Positions 24,174 through 32,643 are shown, numbered from the stretch's first letter. The stretch is DNA of 41,777 nt from an uncultured Oscillospiraceae bacterium (GCA_944387125.1 CALXDT010000114.1:1-41777), one strand, 5' to 3'. The notes: generated from the sequence alone by a model not told the origin. Numbers and translations are program-made.

Positions 24174-25391
24174 TCAGAAGTCCACGTCCAGATCGTAGTA
24201 GCAGCACTTCAGGAGCTTTTCCATCTCTTCCTGGGTGGGGATCCGGGGGTTGGAGCCGGTGCAGGCGTCGGCGATGGCGTTTTTCGCAATCTCCGGCAGC
24301 CGCGCCAGGAACACAGCCTCGGGAACAAAGCCCTGGTCGCAGGGATAGCTGTCCGCCCCGTAGTGCTGAATGCACTGGGGGATGTTCAGCTGATCGTTCA
24401 TCTCCCGCAGGGCGGCAATGAGCAGAGATACCTTTTCCTGCACGGTATCGCCGCCCAGCGCCATTTTGTCGGCGATGACCCCGTACCGCTTGGCGGCCGT
24501 CTCATCCTTGGCGTTATAGGCGATAACCTTGGGCAGGTACATGGCGTTGGCCGCGCCGTGGATGATGTGAGCGCCGTAGTCGGCGAACACCGCGCCGGTT
24601 TTGTGCGCCATGGAGTGGACGATGCCCAGAAGGGCATTGCTGAAGGCCATGCCTGCCAGGCACTGGGCATTGTGCATGGCGTGGCGCTTTTCCATATCCC
24701 CGTTGTAGGAGCCGATCAGGCTGTCCCGGATCATCTCAATGGCGTGCAGCGCCAGCGGGTCAGTGTAGTCGCAGTTGCAGGTGGAGACGTAGGCTTCCAC
24801 CGCATGGGTCATGGCGTCCATGCCGGTGTGAGCCACCAGCTTTTTGGGCATGGTTTCCGCCAGCTCCGGATCCACAATGGCCACGTCCGGGGTGATCTCA
24901 AAGTCCGCCAGCGGATACTTGATGCCCTTGTCATAATCGGTGATCACCGAGAACGCCGTCACTTCCGTGGCGGTGCCGGAGGTGGAGGAAATGGCGCAGA
25001 ACCGCGCTTTTCTCCGCAGGGGCGGGATGCCGAAGACCTTGCACATATCCGCAAAGGTGATATCGGGATACTCGTACTTGATCCACATGGCCTTGGCCGC
25101 GTCAATGGGAGAGCCGCCGCCGATGGCCACAATCCAGTCCGGTTGGAACTTCGCCATGGCCTCCGCGCCCTTCATCACCGTGGTCACAGAGGGATCCGGC
25201 TCAATGCCTTCAAACAGCTCCACTTCCATGCCCGCTTCTTTCAGATAGGATACCACCTTATCCAGAAAGCCAAAGCGCTTCATGGAGCCGCCGCCCACAC
25301 AGACCATGGCCCGTGTGCCGGATAAGGTTTTCAGAGCTTCCAAAGCTCCCTTGCCGTGGTATAAATCCCGGGGTAGTGTAAATCTTGCCAT
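24174..25391 (-). CDS. Iron-containing alcohol dehydrogenase
   Basis: This 405-residue group III (Fe-ADH) oxidoreductase interconverts alcohols and aldehydes with NAD(P)H. The N-terminal nucleotide-binding domain shows AMVCVGGGSMKRFGF and IVAIGGGSPIDAAKAMW. The C-terminal domain carries the metal site: DP near residue 195, HTGMDAMTHAVEAYVST, GIVHSMAHKTGAVF and HGAANAMYLP with the ligand histidines. It resembles butanol dehydrogenase-like enzymes and the ADH half of AdhE. The exact substrate is unknown, and fermentative redox balancing is the likely role. It is a single-gene unit between its own promoter and a bidirectional terminator. Confidence 0.92.
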   Translation of the reverse strand: MARFTLPRDLYHGKGALEALKTLSGTRAMVCVGGGSMKRFGFLDKVVSYLKEAGMEVELFEGIEPDPSVTTVMKGAEAMAKFQPDWIVAIGGGSPIDAAKAMWIKYEYPDITFADMCKVFGIPPLRRKARFCAISSTSGTATEVTAFSVITDYDKGIKYPLADFEITPDVAIVDPELAETMPKKLVAHTGMDAMTHAVEAYVSTCNCDYTDPLALHAIEMIRDSLIGSYNGDMEKRHAMHNAQCLAGMAFSNALLGIVHSMAHKTGAVFADYGAHIIHGAANAMYLPKVIAYNAKDETAAKRYGVIADKMALGGDTVQEKVSLLIAALREMNDQLNIPQCIQHYGADSYPCDQGFVPEAVFLARLPEIAKNAIADACTGSNPRIPTQEEMEKLLKCCYYDLDVDF

Positions 25392-25421
25392 TTTTCCGCC
25401 TCCGTTTCAGTTGATTGACGG

Positions 25422-25447
25422 GGCTCAGGAACCTGTTTTCCTGAGCC
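25422..25447 (-). promoter_or_regulatory. Hairpin in the alcohol dehydrogenase leader
   Basis: GGCTCAGGAA (25422-25431) pairs perfectly with TTCCTGAGCC (25438-25447) around a 6-base loop, within the short 5' leader of the alcohol dehydrogenase mRNA. No T-run follows, so it is more likely to affect stability or bind a regulator than to end transcription. Confidence 0.5.
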
Positions 25448-25457
25448 TTCCAAGTTC

Positions 25458-25486
25458 ATTGTACCATCGGCAGTACCCGGAGGCAA
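25458..25486 (-). promoter_or_regulatory. Promoter of the alcohol dehydrogenase gene
   Basis: On the minus strand TTGCCT (25481-25486), 17 bases, TACAAT (25458-25463) with an extended TGG. Just upstream lies TGTGG/CCACA (about 25489-25503), an imperfect dyad that could be an operator. Confidence 0.55.
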
Positions 25487-25545
25487 TTGTGGGTTTATCC
25501 ACATATTCGCCTGTTTTTCCAGAAATTTTTCCAATTTTTTATTGA

Positions 25546-27000
25546 TTATTCACAAATCTCCCGGCCGTTCCCGCGGATCAGATTTTTGTAGAAGTCCACC
25601 GCCCCGGGCAGGCAGCCGATTTCCAGATTTTCATCGATGCCGTGCATTCCCTTCATCTGCTCCGGAGCGTAGACCACCGGAGAGAAGCGGATGCAGTTTT
25701 GGCAGATTTCCCCGAAGAACTGGGCGTCTGTGGCGCCGGTCATGACATAGGGGCTGTGGGCAAGTCCCGGGAAGGTGGTTTCCACCGCCTGCACCACCCG
25801 GGCGTAGGCAGCGCCGTGAATATCGGCGCTTTGGGTGTAGTCGTTGGCGTGGATGACGTCCATCTCCAGGCCGTGCTTTTGGGCCAGGGATTTCAGGATT
25901 TCCAGGCTTTCTTCCATGCCCTGGTGGGGGATGAAGCGGACGTTGGCACTGACGGTGGCCTCCTGGGGCAGCACGTTGCAGGCGTCGGAGCCGGTCTGCA
26001 TGGTAAAGGCCACGGTGGTGCGCAGCATGGCTCCCGCCTGCGCCGAGAGCATGGGCAGCACCTTCTTCATCACTGGAGCGAACAGCCACAGGTTTCCCAG
26101 CACCAGCCGCAGGCCGAAGGGGGCATAGTCAGCCAGCGCGGCAAACATGGCCTTTACCTCGGGCAAGAGCTTCACCCGGAAGGGAGATCTGGTCTCGCAC
26201 TGGTGGACAAAGGCCGCCAGCCGGGCAATGGGGGTATTCCGCCCCGGGGCGCTGGCATGGCCGCCGGAGGAGCGGGCGGTGAAGCGCACATCCGCCTTGC
26301 CCTTTTCAAACACGCCGATCATGGCATAGTTCCCGGAGATCCCAGCAATGGGCTGGGCAATGATGGCGCCCCCTTCGTCGCACACCAGGAAGGGGCGCAC
26401 CCCCCGGCGCTTCAGCTCCTCCACCAGCTTGGGCGCCCCGTCTCCCGCCCACTCTTCCGTGCAGGAGGAAGCCAGATACACGTCCTGCGGAGGCACATAC
26501 CCCTGCTCCAGCAGCTCCTCCATGGCCTGGAATATGGCCATCAGGGAGCACTTGGTATCCGCGGTTCCCCGCCCCCAGACCTTGCCGTCGGCAATGTCCC
26601 CGGAGAAGGGCGGATGGCTCCAGACCCCTTCCGCCGGAACCACATCCTGGTGGCTCATGAGCACAATGGGATCCTTCCGGGTTTTCCCCTTCCACCGGTA
26701 CAGCAGATTCCCGTCGATCTCGGTTTTTTCCAAATGCCTGTGCACCAGGGGGAACAGCTTCTCCAGCACCCGGTGAAATTCCAAAAATTTCTCCCTGTTG
26801 GGCACCCCTGGCTGGGAAACGGTCTCGCAGGCAGTCATTTCCGAGAGCTTCCTGCCGTAACCCGCCGCCCGGTCATCCATCGGCGGCATTTGATAATCGG
26901 AAACCTTCCGCTTTGTCAGCAGCGTGCGGATCACCGCCGCCAGAAGCAGGAGCAGCAGCACCCCCAGCGCCGCCGCCAGGGCATACAGAACCGGCTTCAT
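25546..27000 (-). CDS. M20-family metallopeptidase with N-terminal membrane anchor (PM20D1/CPS1-like)
   Basis: The 484-residue protein begins with a membrane helix (about 5-28), so it is probably anchored. The M20 di-zinc site is complete: SHQDVVP (H117, D119), GRGTADTKCS (D148), CTEEWAGDG (E182, E183) and a C-terminal GMHGIDENL histidine. The dimerisation domain lies in the middle (SSGGHASAPGRNTP). The closest type I recognise is the CPS1/PM20D1 group, which hydrolyses dipeptides or N-acyl amino acids. Its start overlaps the stop of the membrane-protein gene upstream by four bases (ATGA), so it works with that putative transporter pair. Confidence 0.87.
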   Translation of the reverse strand: MKPVLYALAAALGVLLLLLLAAVIRTLLTKRKVSDYQMPPMDDRAAGYGRKLSEMTACETVSQPGVPNREKFLEFHRVLEKLFPLVHRHLEKTEIDGNLLYRWKGKTRKDPIVLMSHQDVVPAEGVWSHPPFSGDIADGKVWGRGTADTKCSLMAIFQAMEELLEQGYVPPQDVYLASSCTEEWAGDGAPKLVEELKRRGVRPFLVCDEGGAIIAQPIAGISGNYAMIGVFEKGKADVRFTARSSGGHASAPGRNTPIARLAAFVHQCETRSPFRVKLLPEVKAMFAALADYAPFGLRLVLGNLWLFAPVMKKVLPMLSAQAGAMLRTTVAFTMQTGSDACNVLPQEATVSANVRFIPHQGMEESLEILKSLAQKHGLEMDVIHANDYTQSADIHGAAYARVVQAVETTFPGLAHSPYVMTGATDAQFFGEICQNCIRFSPVVYAPEQMKGMHGIDENLEIGCLPGAVDFYKNLIRGNGREICE

Positions 27001-27683
27001 CCCTGCCTTCCTCCTTTCCGGTAGCTGCGGTAAGCAAGCAAAATGGCAATGGCGCCGCTGGGAATGATCATAAAGCTGGTGGAGCCGGTGAGGCTGGGCG
27101 CCAGAATAAACAGGGCGCTCATAAGCACCAGGGGCAGCGCCGCGATATTCAGGTTCCCCCGGAAATACTTATAGGCCATGGCGCCGAACAGCGCGGGCAC
27201 TACGTTGGCAAAGGCCGGCTGCAGGGCTTCGCTCTGCAAAATCGGCTGCAGGGGCACCAGCAGCAGCACCCCCAGGGCCAGCACCACAATGGTCACCAGG
27301 GAAGAGGCGGCAATGGACAGGGTGGAGATGATCTCGTTTTCGGCGGTGCCGGTTTTGGCCCCTACCATATCCCGGGCGTTCATGGCGCAGGGGATCTTCA
27401 TATTGATCAGATTGCCGGTGATAAAGGCCAGGTATCCGCCGCCGGCGCCCAGCATGGGCGTATAAATCAAAAATTCCGCCACGGAGCTGACCGTCCACAC
27501 CAGTCCCACAGACAAAAAGGCCTTGGCAGCCGCGTTCAGATCCGGCATGGCGCCCAAATAGGCGCCGATCAGAAACGGCGCGCCCACCAGCATCACCAGC
27601 ACCATAACGGAGCTGACGCGTCCGATCACATGGGTTCGGTTGTTGTAGCGCTGAAAATATGCGCTTTTTTCCTGTTCGTTCAT
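26997..27683 (-). CDS. Multi-pass membrane protein, partner of DUF5058
   Basis: The 228-residue protein has five or six predicted membrane helices (for example about 22-45, 55-75, 118-140, 155-170, 180-198, 202-218). A glycine-rich loop GAGGGYLAFITGNLINMKIP and an AKTGTAENEI turn stand between helices and could be part of a permeation path. I know of no described function. It follows the DUF5058 gene by 12 bases with AAGGAGG before its start and overlaps the M20 peptidase gene. The three very likely act together, perhaps as an amino acid or peptide-derivative transporter with its hydrolase. Confidence 0.7.
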   Translation of the reverse strand: MNEQEKSAYFQRYNNRTHVIGRVSSVMVLVMLVGAPFLIGAYLGAMPDLNAAAKAFLSVGLVWTVSSVAEFLIYTPMLGAGGGYLAFITGNLINMKIPCAMNARDMVGAKTGTAENEIISTLSIAASSLVTIVVLALGVLLLVPLQPILQSEALQPAFANVVPALFGAMAYKYFRGNLNIAALPLVLMSALFILAPSLTGSTSFMIIPSGAIAILLAYRSYRKGGRQG

Positions 27684-27695
27684 GCTTCTGCCTCC

Positions 27696-28445
27696 TTACA
27701 GCTGACCCAGCACCACCGCCGCGGCCATGCCCGCCAGCATGCTTCCGGCAATGGAGAAGCTCTCCAGCCAGGCCATGCCCTTTTTCTCACCGAAGTACAA
27801 AAATACCGCCATCACGACGCCGGACACCACCGCCGTGGCCAGGGGGATCCAGTCCCCGGCAAAGGAAAGCACCCCTTCCCCGGAGACAAACTCCCCGATA
27901 TAGCTGCCGATGTAGGCGCTGACAAGTCCCACAAACATCGCGCTCATGGCCCGGTCTCCAAAGCCGCCTCCGGAAGACTTCCCGCCGCCGGCGCCCAGCT
28001 TCTTCAGGTATCCCTTGTTAAAAAACACCGACAGCACCATGCCCCACATGATGCACACGCTCATCAGCAGCGCGATGGTGGCAAATCCCTCCGGCGTCAT
28101 CTCCGAAGCGGACAGATTCTCCATCCCCACCTGCTCCGCAGCCGCCTGAGCCACCTGGGTTTCGTAGTGCAGCGCGCCGATCACCGACAGCCGCAGCCAG
28201 GGCCAGGGGGTTCCCAGGCTGCCGGACAGGGCAATGACTCCCAGCAGGATTCCCACGCTGGGCAGCAGCGCGAAGGCGGCGCTGGACACAACCGCCTGCT
28301 TCATCCGGCCGGTGTCCATGCCGATGGCCTTTCCCGCCCGGTAGGCCCGCACCAGGAACACCAGGCACAGCACCGCCACGAAAGCCACGATCCCCCCGCA
28401 GACCAGGTACATAAAGGGGCTGTTCAGCTGCGAAAGAATATTCAT
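27696..28445 (-). CDS. DUF5058-family membrane protein
   Basis: The 249-residue protein begins MNILSQLNSPFMYLVCGG, the N-terminal pattern I associate with DUF5058, and has about six membrane helices with a central charged/Gly-rich loop (KKLGAGGGKSSGGGFGDRAM). The conserved-looking ALLPSVGILLGVIALSGSLG and GTPWPWLRLSVIGALHYE segments suggest a transport channel half. No substrate is established to my knowledge. AAGGAGG precedes its start. It is the first of a three-gene group with a second membrane protein and an M20 peptidase. The mosaic repeat element lies just upstream. Confidence 0.75.
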   Translation of the reverse strand: MNILSQLNSPFMYLVCGGIVAFVAVLCLVFLVRAYRAGKAIGMDTGRMKQAVVSSAAFALLPSVGILLGVIALSGSLGTPWPWLRLSVIGALHYETQVAQAAAEQVGMENLSASEMTPEGFATIALLMSVCIMWGMVLSVFFNKGYLKKLGAGGGKSSGGGFGDRAMSAMFVGLVSAYIGSYIGEFVSGEGVLSFAGDWIPLATAVVSGVVMAVFLYFGEKKGMAWLESFSIAGSMLAGMAAAVVLGQL

Positions 28446-28500
28446 TTCCCATTCCTCCTTATATCCATGGATAACCGGCCGGCGAACAAAGTCCGCCGGC

Positions 28501-28753
28501 CTCAGGCTGTCGAAAATCCCCTACGGGGCTTTCCGACAGATTTTTGCAGGTGAGCTTCATGCACTCCTTGTACGCCTTTGGCGTACAACTCGCACACTGC
28601 GCAGCCTGAGATGTATTTTCCGCCAGGTGCAGAAGGTGAATTGCCCCGAAGGGGCAAGAGAGACCACCCTGGGGTGCGCCCCGGCGGAAAATGATCAAAT
28701 TTTGTTTGCCGCTGAAGCGGCAAATTCTGCGAAGCCTTTTTCGACGGTCTGAC
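28501..28753. mobile_element. 253-bp palindromic element with terminal inverted repeats (MITE-like)
   Basis: The ends are imperfect inverted repeats: CTCAGGCTGTCGAAAA (28501-28516) and TTTTCGACGGTCTGAC (28738-28753) match at 13 of 16 positions. Inside are several perfect stems: 28501-28509 with 28602-28610 (CTCAGGCTG/CAGCCTGAG), TTGTACGCC/GGCGTACAA (28568-28576 with 28580-28588), TTTTCCGCC/GGCGGAAAA (28616-28624 with 28683-28691) enclosing TTGCCCC/GGGGCAA (28641-28657), and TTTGCCGCT/AGCGGCAAA (28705-28713 with 28716-28724). There is no coding frame. It sits between the aconitase X small subunit gene and DUF5058 and almost touches the stop codon. A separate hairpin, GGCCGGCG/CGCCGGCC, lies at 28477-28501. 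Confidence 0.6.
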
Positions 28754-28757
28754 AGTA

Positions 28758-29198
28758 TTACAAAATTTCTACCTTCCCATCGGCATAGACCCGGATCCGG
28801 TCGCCGGTCTTGACGGTGTTCAGGAATTCCTCGCCCAGGCAGTCCACCGTGGGCAGGGGGCGATCCGTCCACACATGGGACAAAATGGCCCCCGCCGCCG
28901 CCAGGGAGTCAATATGCCCCGCAAACAGCAGACAGGCAGGGCTGCGCTCCATGGCGTGGGCGCAGTAGAGCACCATCCCCCCGGTGGTGGAGCCGATGGT
29001 CTGGGGCAGGCACAGCGCCGTGCCGGCCATGGGCTTCTGGTACAGATCGGGGTTGTTCTGATCGCCGCACTTGGCGGTCTTGTCCCCGAACATCAGGCTT
29101 TTCTGATAGGAGGCCAGGGTGTTGAAGCCCCCATGGGACACCAGCGCCTCCGCTTCCGCGGTGCCCGGAATCACCGGTCTTCCTTGAAATACGCTCAT
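28758..29198 (-). CDS. Aconitase X small (swivel) subunit
   Basis: This 146-residue swivel-domain protein (formerly DUF126) is the small subunit of two-part aconitase X. The core GSTTGGMVLYCAHAMERSPA and the preceding GTALCLPQTIGS loop match the family's substrate-facing serine/threonine-glycine turn. A far longer open frame exists upstream but lies in another frame of the large-subunit gene. The start at 29198 overlaps the large subunit's stop by four bases (ATGA) and has GGAGGTGG before it. Known two-subunit aconitase X enzymes dehydrate cis-3-hydroxy-L-proline in bacteria or mevalonate 5-phosphate in archaea. Confidence 0.87.
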   Translation of the reverse strand: MSVFQGRPVIPGTAEAEALVSHGGFNTLASYQKSLMFGDKTAKCGDQNNPDLYQKPMAGTALCLPQTIGSTTGGMVLYCAHAMERSPACLLFAGHIDSLAAAGAILSHVWTDRPLPTVDCLGEEFLNTVKTGDRIRVYADGKVEIL

Positions 29199-30472
29199 TT
29201 CCGTCCACCTCCCGTGATGATGTCCAAAATCTCCGCCGAGGTGTAGTACCGAGCGGTGGTATAGGTGCGCAGCTTGTTGGAGTTGGTGATCACCGGCATC
29301 TTTCCCGCCAGCGGATTGTTCATGTACATCAGCGGACAGATATAGCTGAGCACCACTCCGGTTTCCTCCAGGGTCTTGGCCTGGGGCAGCTTCTGAAATT
29401 CCTTCATCACCGCCGGAGCGGTGGTAAACACCGTGGGAACGGCGACTTTTGACAGCCCCCGGTCCTTCAGCCCCCGGCTCACCTGCTCCGTCCAGTCCTT
29501 CAGCTGTTCCAAAGACAGGTGGGGACAGCCCACGAAGCACAGCTTGGGACTGGCCTCAGGGTTCTTCCACATCACCGGATAGGAGGCCTTCACCCGAGCC
29601 AGCTCCGCATCGTCGATGACATAGGTTCTGGCGTTGGGGGCAATCAGATCCTCCCCCTGCTCCCTGGCCTCGGGGGTCAGCCCCTCCACATGGTACAGAC
29701 CCACCGCGCCGTTGGAGGCGGTGGCCGCGCCGAAATCCTTTAAATAGGCGCAGGTTTTTTCGTCCAGCTCCCTGCCCAGGAACTCCGAGAGCCCCTTGAT
29801 ATAGGGCACATCCTCCATGACCTTCATGCCGATGGCGCTGCCCAGAATCTGCGCCTCGGGAACCGCGGAGGTCTTCACCTCCACCACCCAGGCGGCCTTC
29901 CGCCCTTCATCGGTCAGCAGGCCGAAGTAAGGCACGTATCCTACAATGGAGCCGAACAGCTCAATGATGCCGGAGTTGCGGTTGCACCGGGCGCCCAGCA
30001 CCGAGTTGGCGTACACCACCGCGCTGGACTCCGCCCAGCTGAGCACGTCCCCCTTCTTGGGCTTGTTGCCCACCTGATCGAAATAGCAGGCGCAGGTGTA
30101 GCCGTCCTTGTCTGCCAGCCCCAGCTGTTCCAGCTGGGCGTCGTAGGAATCCTGGGCGGAGTACATGAACTTCCGGAATACCAGGTTCTTCAGAAAATCC
30201 GAAGGGACGTTTTTGTCCAGGGGCTTGGGGTCTACGGTGAATTTCTGGCCGGAAACGGCGCCGTCGGCAATGAGCTTGTCCATCAGCTCATACACCGGCT
30301 TCATCACCCCCAGGCCAAAGCTGGTTACCAGGTGCCCCATTTCGCCGGTGACAGGAACCATCTTGGTGGCGCCGAAGGTTTCACCGTACATCACCAGGGT
30401 CTGCATGATCTTGGCCATGGTCTCGCCCTTTGCTCCGTCCAGAATCTGCTGCTGTTCCTTTGTCAGTTCCAT
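29195..30472 (-). CDS. Aconitase X large (catalytic) subunit
   Basis: The 425-residue aconitase-superfamily protein begins MELTKEQQQILDGAKG. It shows GETFGATKMVPVTGEMGHLV, LGARCNRNSGIIELFGSIVG, SNGAVGLYHVEGLTPEA and CFVGCPHLSLEQL, the order seen in AcnX proteins, whose cysteines hold an iron or Fe-S site. With the small subunit it would form a dehydratase for a 3-hydroxy acid. cis-3-hydroxyproline is the best bacterial precedent, but the substrate is not proved by sequence. CAGGAGGT stands before the start. It follows the OYE-type gene by 12 bases. Confidence 0.88.
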   Translation of the reverse strand: MELTKEQQQILDGAKGETMAKIMQTLVMYGETFGATKMVPVTGEMGHLVTSFGLGVMKPVYELMDKLIADGAVSGQKFTVDPKPLDKNVPSDFLKNLVFRKFMYSAQDSYDAQLEQLGLADKDGYTCACYFDQVGNKPKKGDVLSWAESSAVVYANSVLGARCNRNSGIIELFGSIVGYVPYFGLLTDEGRKAAWVVEVKTSAVPEAQILGSAIGMKVMEDVPYIKGLSEFLGRELDEKTCAYLKDFGAATASNGAVGLYHVEGLTPEAREQGEDLIAPNARTYVIDDAELARVKASYPVMWKNPEASPKLCFVGCPHLSLEQLKDWTEQVSRGLKDRGLSKVAVPTVFTTAPAVMKEFQKLPQAKTLEETGVVLSYICPLMYMNNPLAGKMPVITNSNKLRTYTTARYYTSAEILDIITGGGRK

Positions 30473-30484
30473 AGCTACCTCCTG

Positions 30485-32539
30485 TTACAGCTTCATGGCC
30501 ACATCCCAGGCCCGCCAGATCACCGTGCGCAGATTGCCCACGGCCTTGCAGTCGCCCACCAGATGCGTCTTGACCCCCTTGGCTTCCAGAGGCGCGGGGG
30601 TGTAGCCCACCGAGAGAATGACGCTGTCCGCTTCCAGGGGTCTTTCCATTCCCGCCGCGTCCTTGAGCATCACGCCCCGGTCGGTGATCTGGGATACGGA
30701 GGTATTCAGATATACCGGCACCTGGTGCAGCTCAAAGAAGTCCCGCAGGTAAGAGGAGTTGGCCAAGCATACGCCCTTGACCGCAATCAGATCGTTCTTC
30801 ATCTCCACAATCACCGGCTCCTTCCCCTGGTGATACAGCTCCAGGGCGATTTCGCAGCCGGTGAGGCCGCCGCCGATGACCACCACCTTCTGGCCCGCTT
30901 CCTTCTTCTTCAGCAGGAAGTCACAGGCCTCAATGGCCTTCTCCCCGCCGGGAACGGGCAGCTTCCGGGGCTTGCTGCCGGTGGCCACAATCACCTCGTC
31001 CGCTTTCAGCCCCTTCACATCCGTCACCGGGGTGTTCAGCCGCACTTCAATTCCCAGATCCTTCATCTGCTTTTCATACCAGGCAATCAGCTGCCGATCC
31101 TTTTCCTTAAAGGACGGCGCTGCCGCCGCCAGGAACACGCCTCCCAGCCGGTCGGACTGCTCATACAAGGTCACATCGTGCCCCCGGAGCTTGCAGACTC
31201 TGGCCGCTTCCATGCCGCCGATGCCGCCGCCCACCACCGCGATGCGCTTTTTCTGCTTCGCCGGAAGGATTCGGTACTTTTTCGACTGCATGGTCTCCGG
31301 GTTCAGGGCGCAGCGAGCCATGCCCGCGTTGTCCGAAAGGCTCTGGTCGTTGCCCACGCCGTTGTAGCTGGCCATGTTGAAGCAGGCGTTGTGGCAGCAG
31401 ATGCAGGGGCGGATATCCTCCAGCCGATCCTCCCGGAGCTTACAGATCCACTCCGGGTCGCTGAGGAACTGCCGGGCAATGCCCACCGCGTCGATGCGTC
31501 CCTCCGCCACCGCCTGGGCGCCCACCGCCGGATCCATCCGGCCGGCGCAGACCACGGGAATGTCCACAAATTTCTTAATGTGCTCCACATCCGCCAGATT
31601 GCAGTTTTCCGGCATATAGGGAGCGGGATGCGCCCAGTACCAGGCGTCGTAGGTGCCGTTGTCGCAGTTGAGCATATCATAGCCCGCGTCCTGCAAATAC
31701 CTGGCCGCCCGCTGGCTCTCCTCCATGTCCCGGCCCACCTCGGTATATTCCTCCCCGGGCAGGGCGCCCTTGCCGAAGCCCTTGGTCTTGGACACCACGG
31801 AATACCGCAGGGATACCGGGAAGTCCTGGCCGCAGGCCGCCTTGATGGCCTGGACGATCTCCACCGGGAACCGGTAGCGGTTTTCAAAGGAGCCGCCGTA
31901 CTGGTCGGTGCGCTGGTTGGTGTACTTCATGGTGAACTGATCCAGCAGATACCCTTCATGCACCGCGTGAATTTCCACCCCGTCCACCCCGGCGTCCTTG
32001 CACAGCTTGGCGGTTTTGGCAAAGGCCTCCACGATCTCCCGGATTTCCTCCACGGTCATGGGGCGGGAATAGCAGGTGTCCTCCCAGCGGTTGGGGGTGG
32101 CGCTGGCAGAGGCGGTCAGATAGTCCACATCCAGCACCGGTTTGATGGCCGCGGCCAGAGCCTTATTGTGCAGCGCTTTGACCATAATGTCATTGATGGC
32201 CAGGGAACGGCCAAAGCCCGCGGTGATCTGGATAAACAGCTTGCAGCCGGTTTTATGGAACTCGTCCATGAATTCCTTCAGCTGCTGAAATTTCCCCGTC
32301 CCCTGGTACAGCCACTTTCCCATGAGAATGTCCCGGATGGGGGCAATGCCGGGCAGAATCAGGCCGGCGCCGTTTTTCGCCCGCTCCAGCAGGAACTTCG
32401 CCGCCTCCTGGTCAAAGTGGTTGGGCTCCATCCAGCCGAAAATCGAGGTGCCGCCCATGGAGGTCATGACAATGCGGTTCTTGATCTCCACATTGCCGAT
32501 CTTCCAGGGCGTAAATAGCGGATCGTACTTGGGATCCAT
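30485..32539 (-). CDS. OYE-type FMN/FAD/4Fe-4S oxidoreductase (dienoyl-CoA reductase family)
   Basis: The 684-residue protein has two parts. The N-terminal TIM-barrel (about 1-340) binds FMN as in Old Yellow Enzyme (NRIVMTSMGGTS; GVDGVEIHAVHEGYLLDQF; VVCAGRMDP). The 4Fe-4S motif follows (CICCHNACFN near 375, later cysteine in MARCALNPE), and then a pyridine-nucleotide/FAD domain (KRIAVVGGGIGGMEAARV near 410; KVVVIGGGLTGCEIALEL). This is the architecture of 2,4-dienoyl-CoA reductase, trimethylamine dehydrogenase and bile-acid enzymes. It should reduce, or oxidise, an activated double bond. AAGGAGTG precedes the start. It is the first gene after a perfect consensus promoter and is followed by aconitase X. 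Confidence 0.88.
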   Translation of the reverse strand: MDPKYDPLFTPWKIGNVEIKNRIVMTSMGGTSIFGWMEPNHFDQEAAKFLLERAKNGAGLILPGIAPIRDILMGKWLYQGTGKFQQLKEFMDEFHKTGCKLFIQITAGFGRSLAINDIMVKALHNKALAAAIKPVLDVDYLTASASATPNRWEDTCYSRPMTVEEIREIVEAFAKTAKLCKDAGVDGVEIHAVHEGYLLDQFTMKYTNQRTDQYGGSFENRYRFPVEIVQAIKAACGQDFPVSLRYSVVSKTKGFGKGALPGEEYTEVGRDMEESQRAARYLQDAGYDMLNCDNGTYDAWYWAHPAPYMPENCNLADVEHIKKFVDIPVVCAGRMDPAVGAQAVAEGRIDAVGIARQFLSDPEWICKLREDRLEDIRPCICCHNACFNMASYNGVGNDQSLSDNAGMARCALNPETMQSKKYRILPAKQKKRIAVVGGGIGGMEAARVCKLRGHDVTLYEQSDRLGGVFLAAAAPSFKEKDRQLIAWYEKQMKDLGIEVRLNTPVTDVKGLKADEVIVATGSKPRKLPVPGGEKAIEACDFLLKKKEAGQKVVVIGGGLTGCEIALELYHQGKEPVIVEMKNDLIAVKGVCLANSSYLRDFFELHQVPVYLNTSVSQITDRGVMLKDAAGMERPLEADSVILSVGYTPAPLEAKGVKTHLVGDCKAVGNLRTVIWRAWDVAMKL

Positions 32540-32604
32540 AGCTTCTCACTCCTTTTGATAGTCCCCAGGGGATGCTGACTTTCACCATCCCGCAGTATGC
32601 TTTG

Positions 32605-32633
32605 ATTATACAGGCTGCCCACAGCGATGTCAA
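32605..32633 (-). promoter_or_regulatory. Perfect-consensus promoter of the OYE-aconitase X locus
   Basis: On the minus strand TTGACA (32628-32633), exactly 17 bases, then TATAAT (32605-32610): both hexamers match the housekeeping consensus. It begins about 10 bases after the stop of the araC-type gene. Such a strong promoter suggests control by a repressor or by the leader. The leader holds a tight TCCCC/GGGGA dyad near 32561-32573. Confidence 0.85.
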
Positions 32634-32643
32634 GCGACCGCCC

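Noticed and set aside
28501..28753. CRISPR array
   Set aside because: The internal stems are all different and there are no equal-length direct repeats with spacers.
29199..29540. N-terminal extension of the aconitase X small subunit
   Set aside because: It overlaps the large-subunit gene in another frame and does not match the family. The ATGA overlap and ribosome site support the start at 29198.
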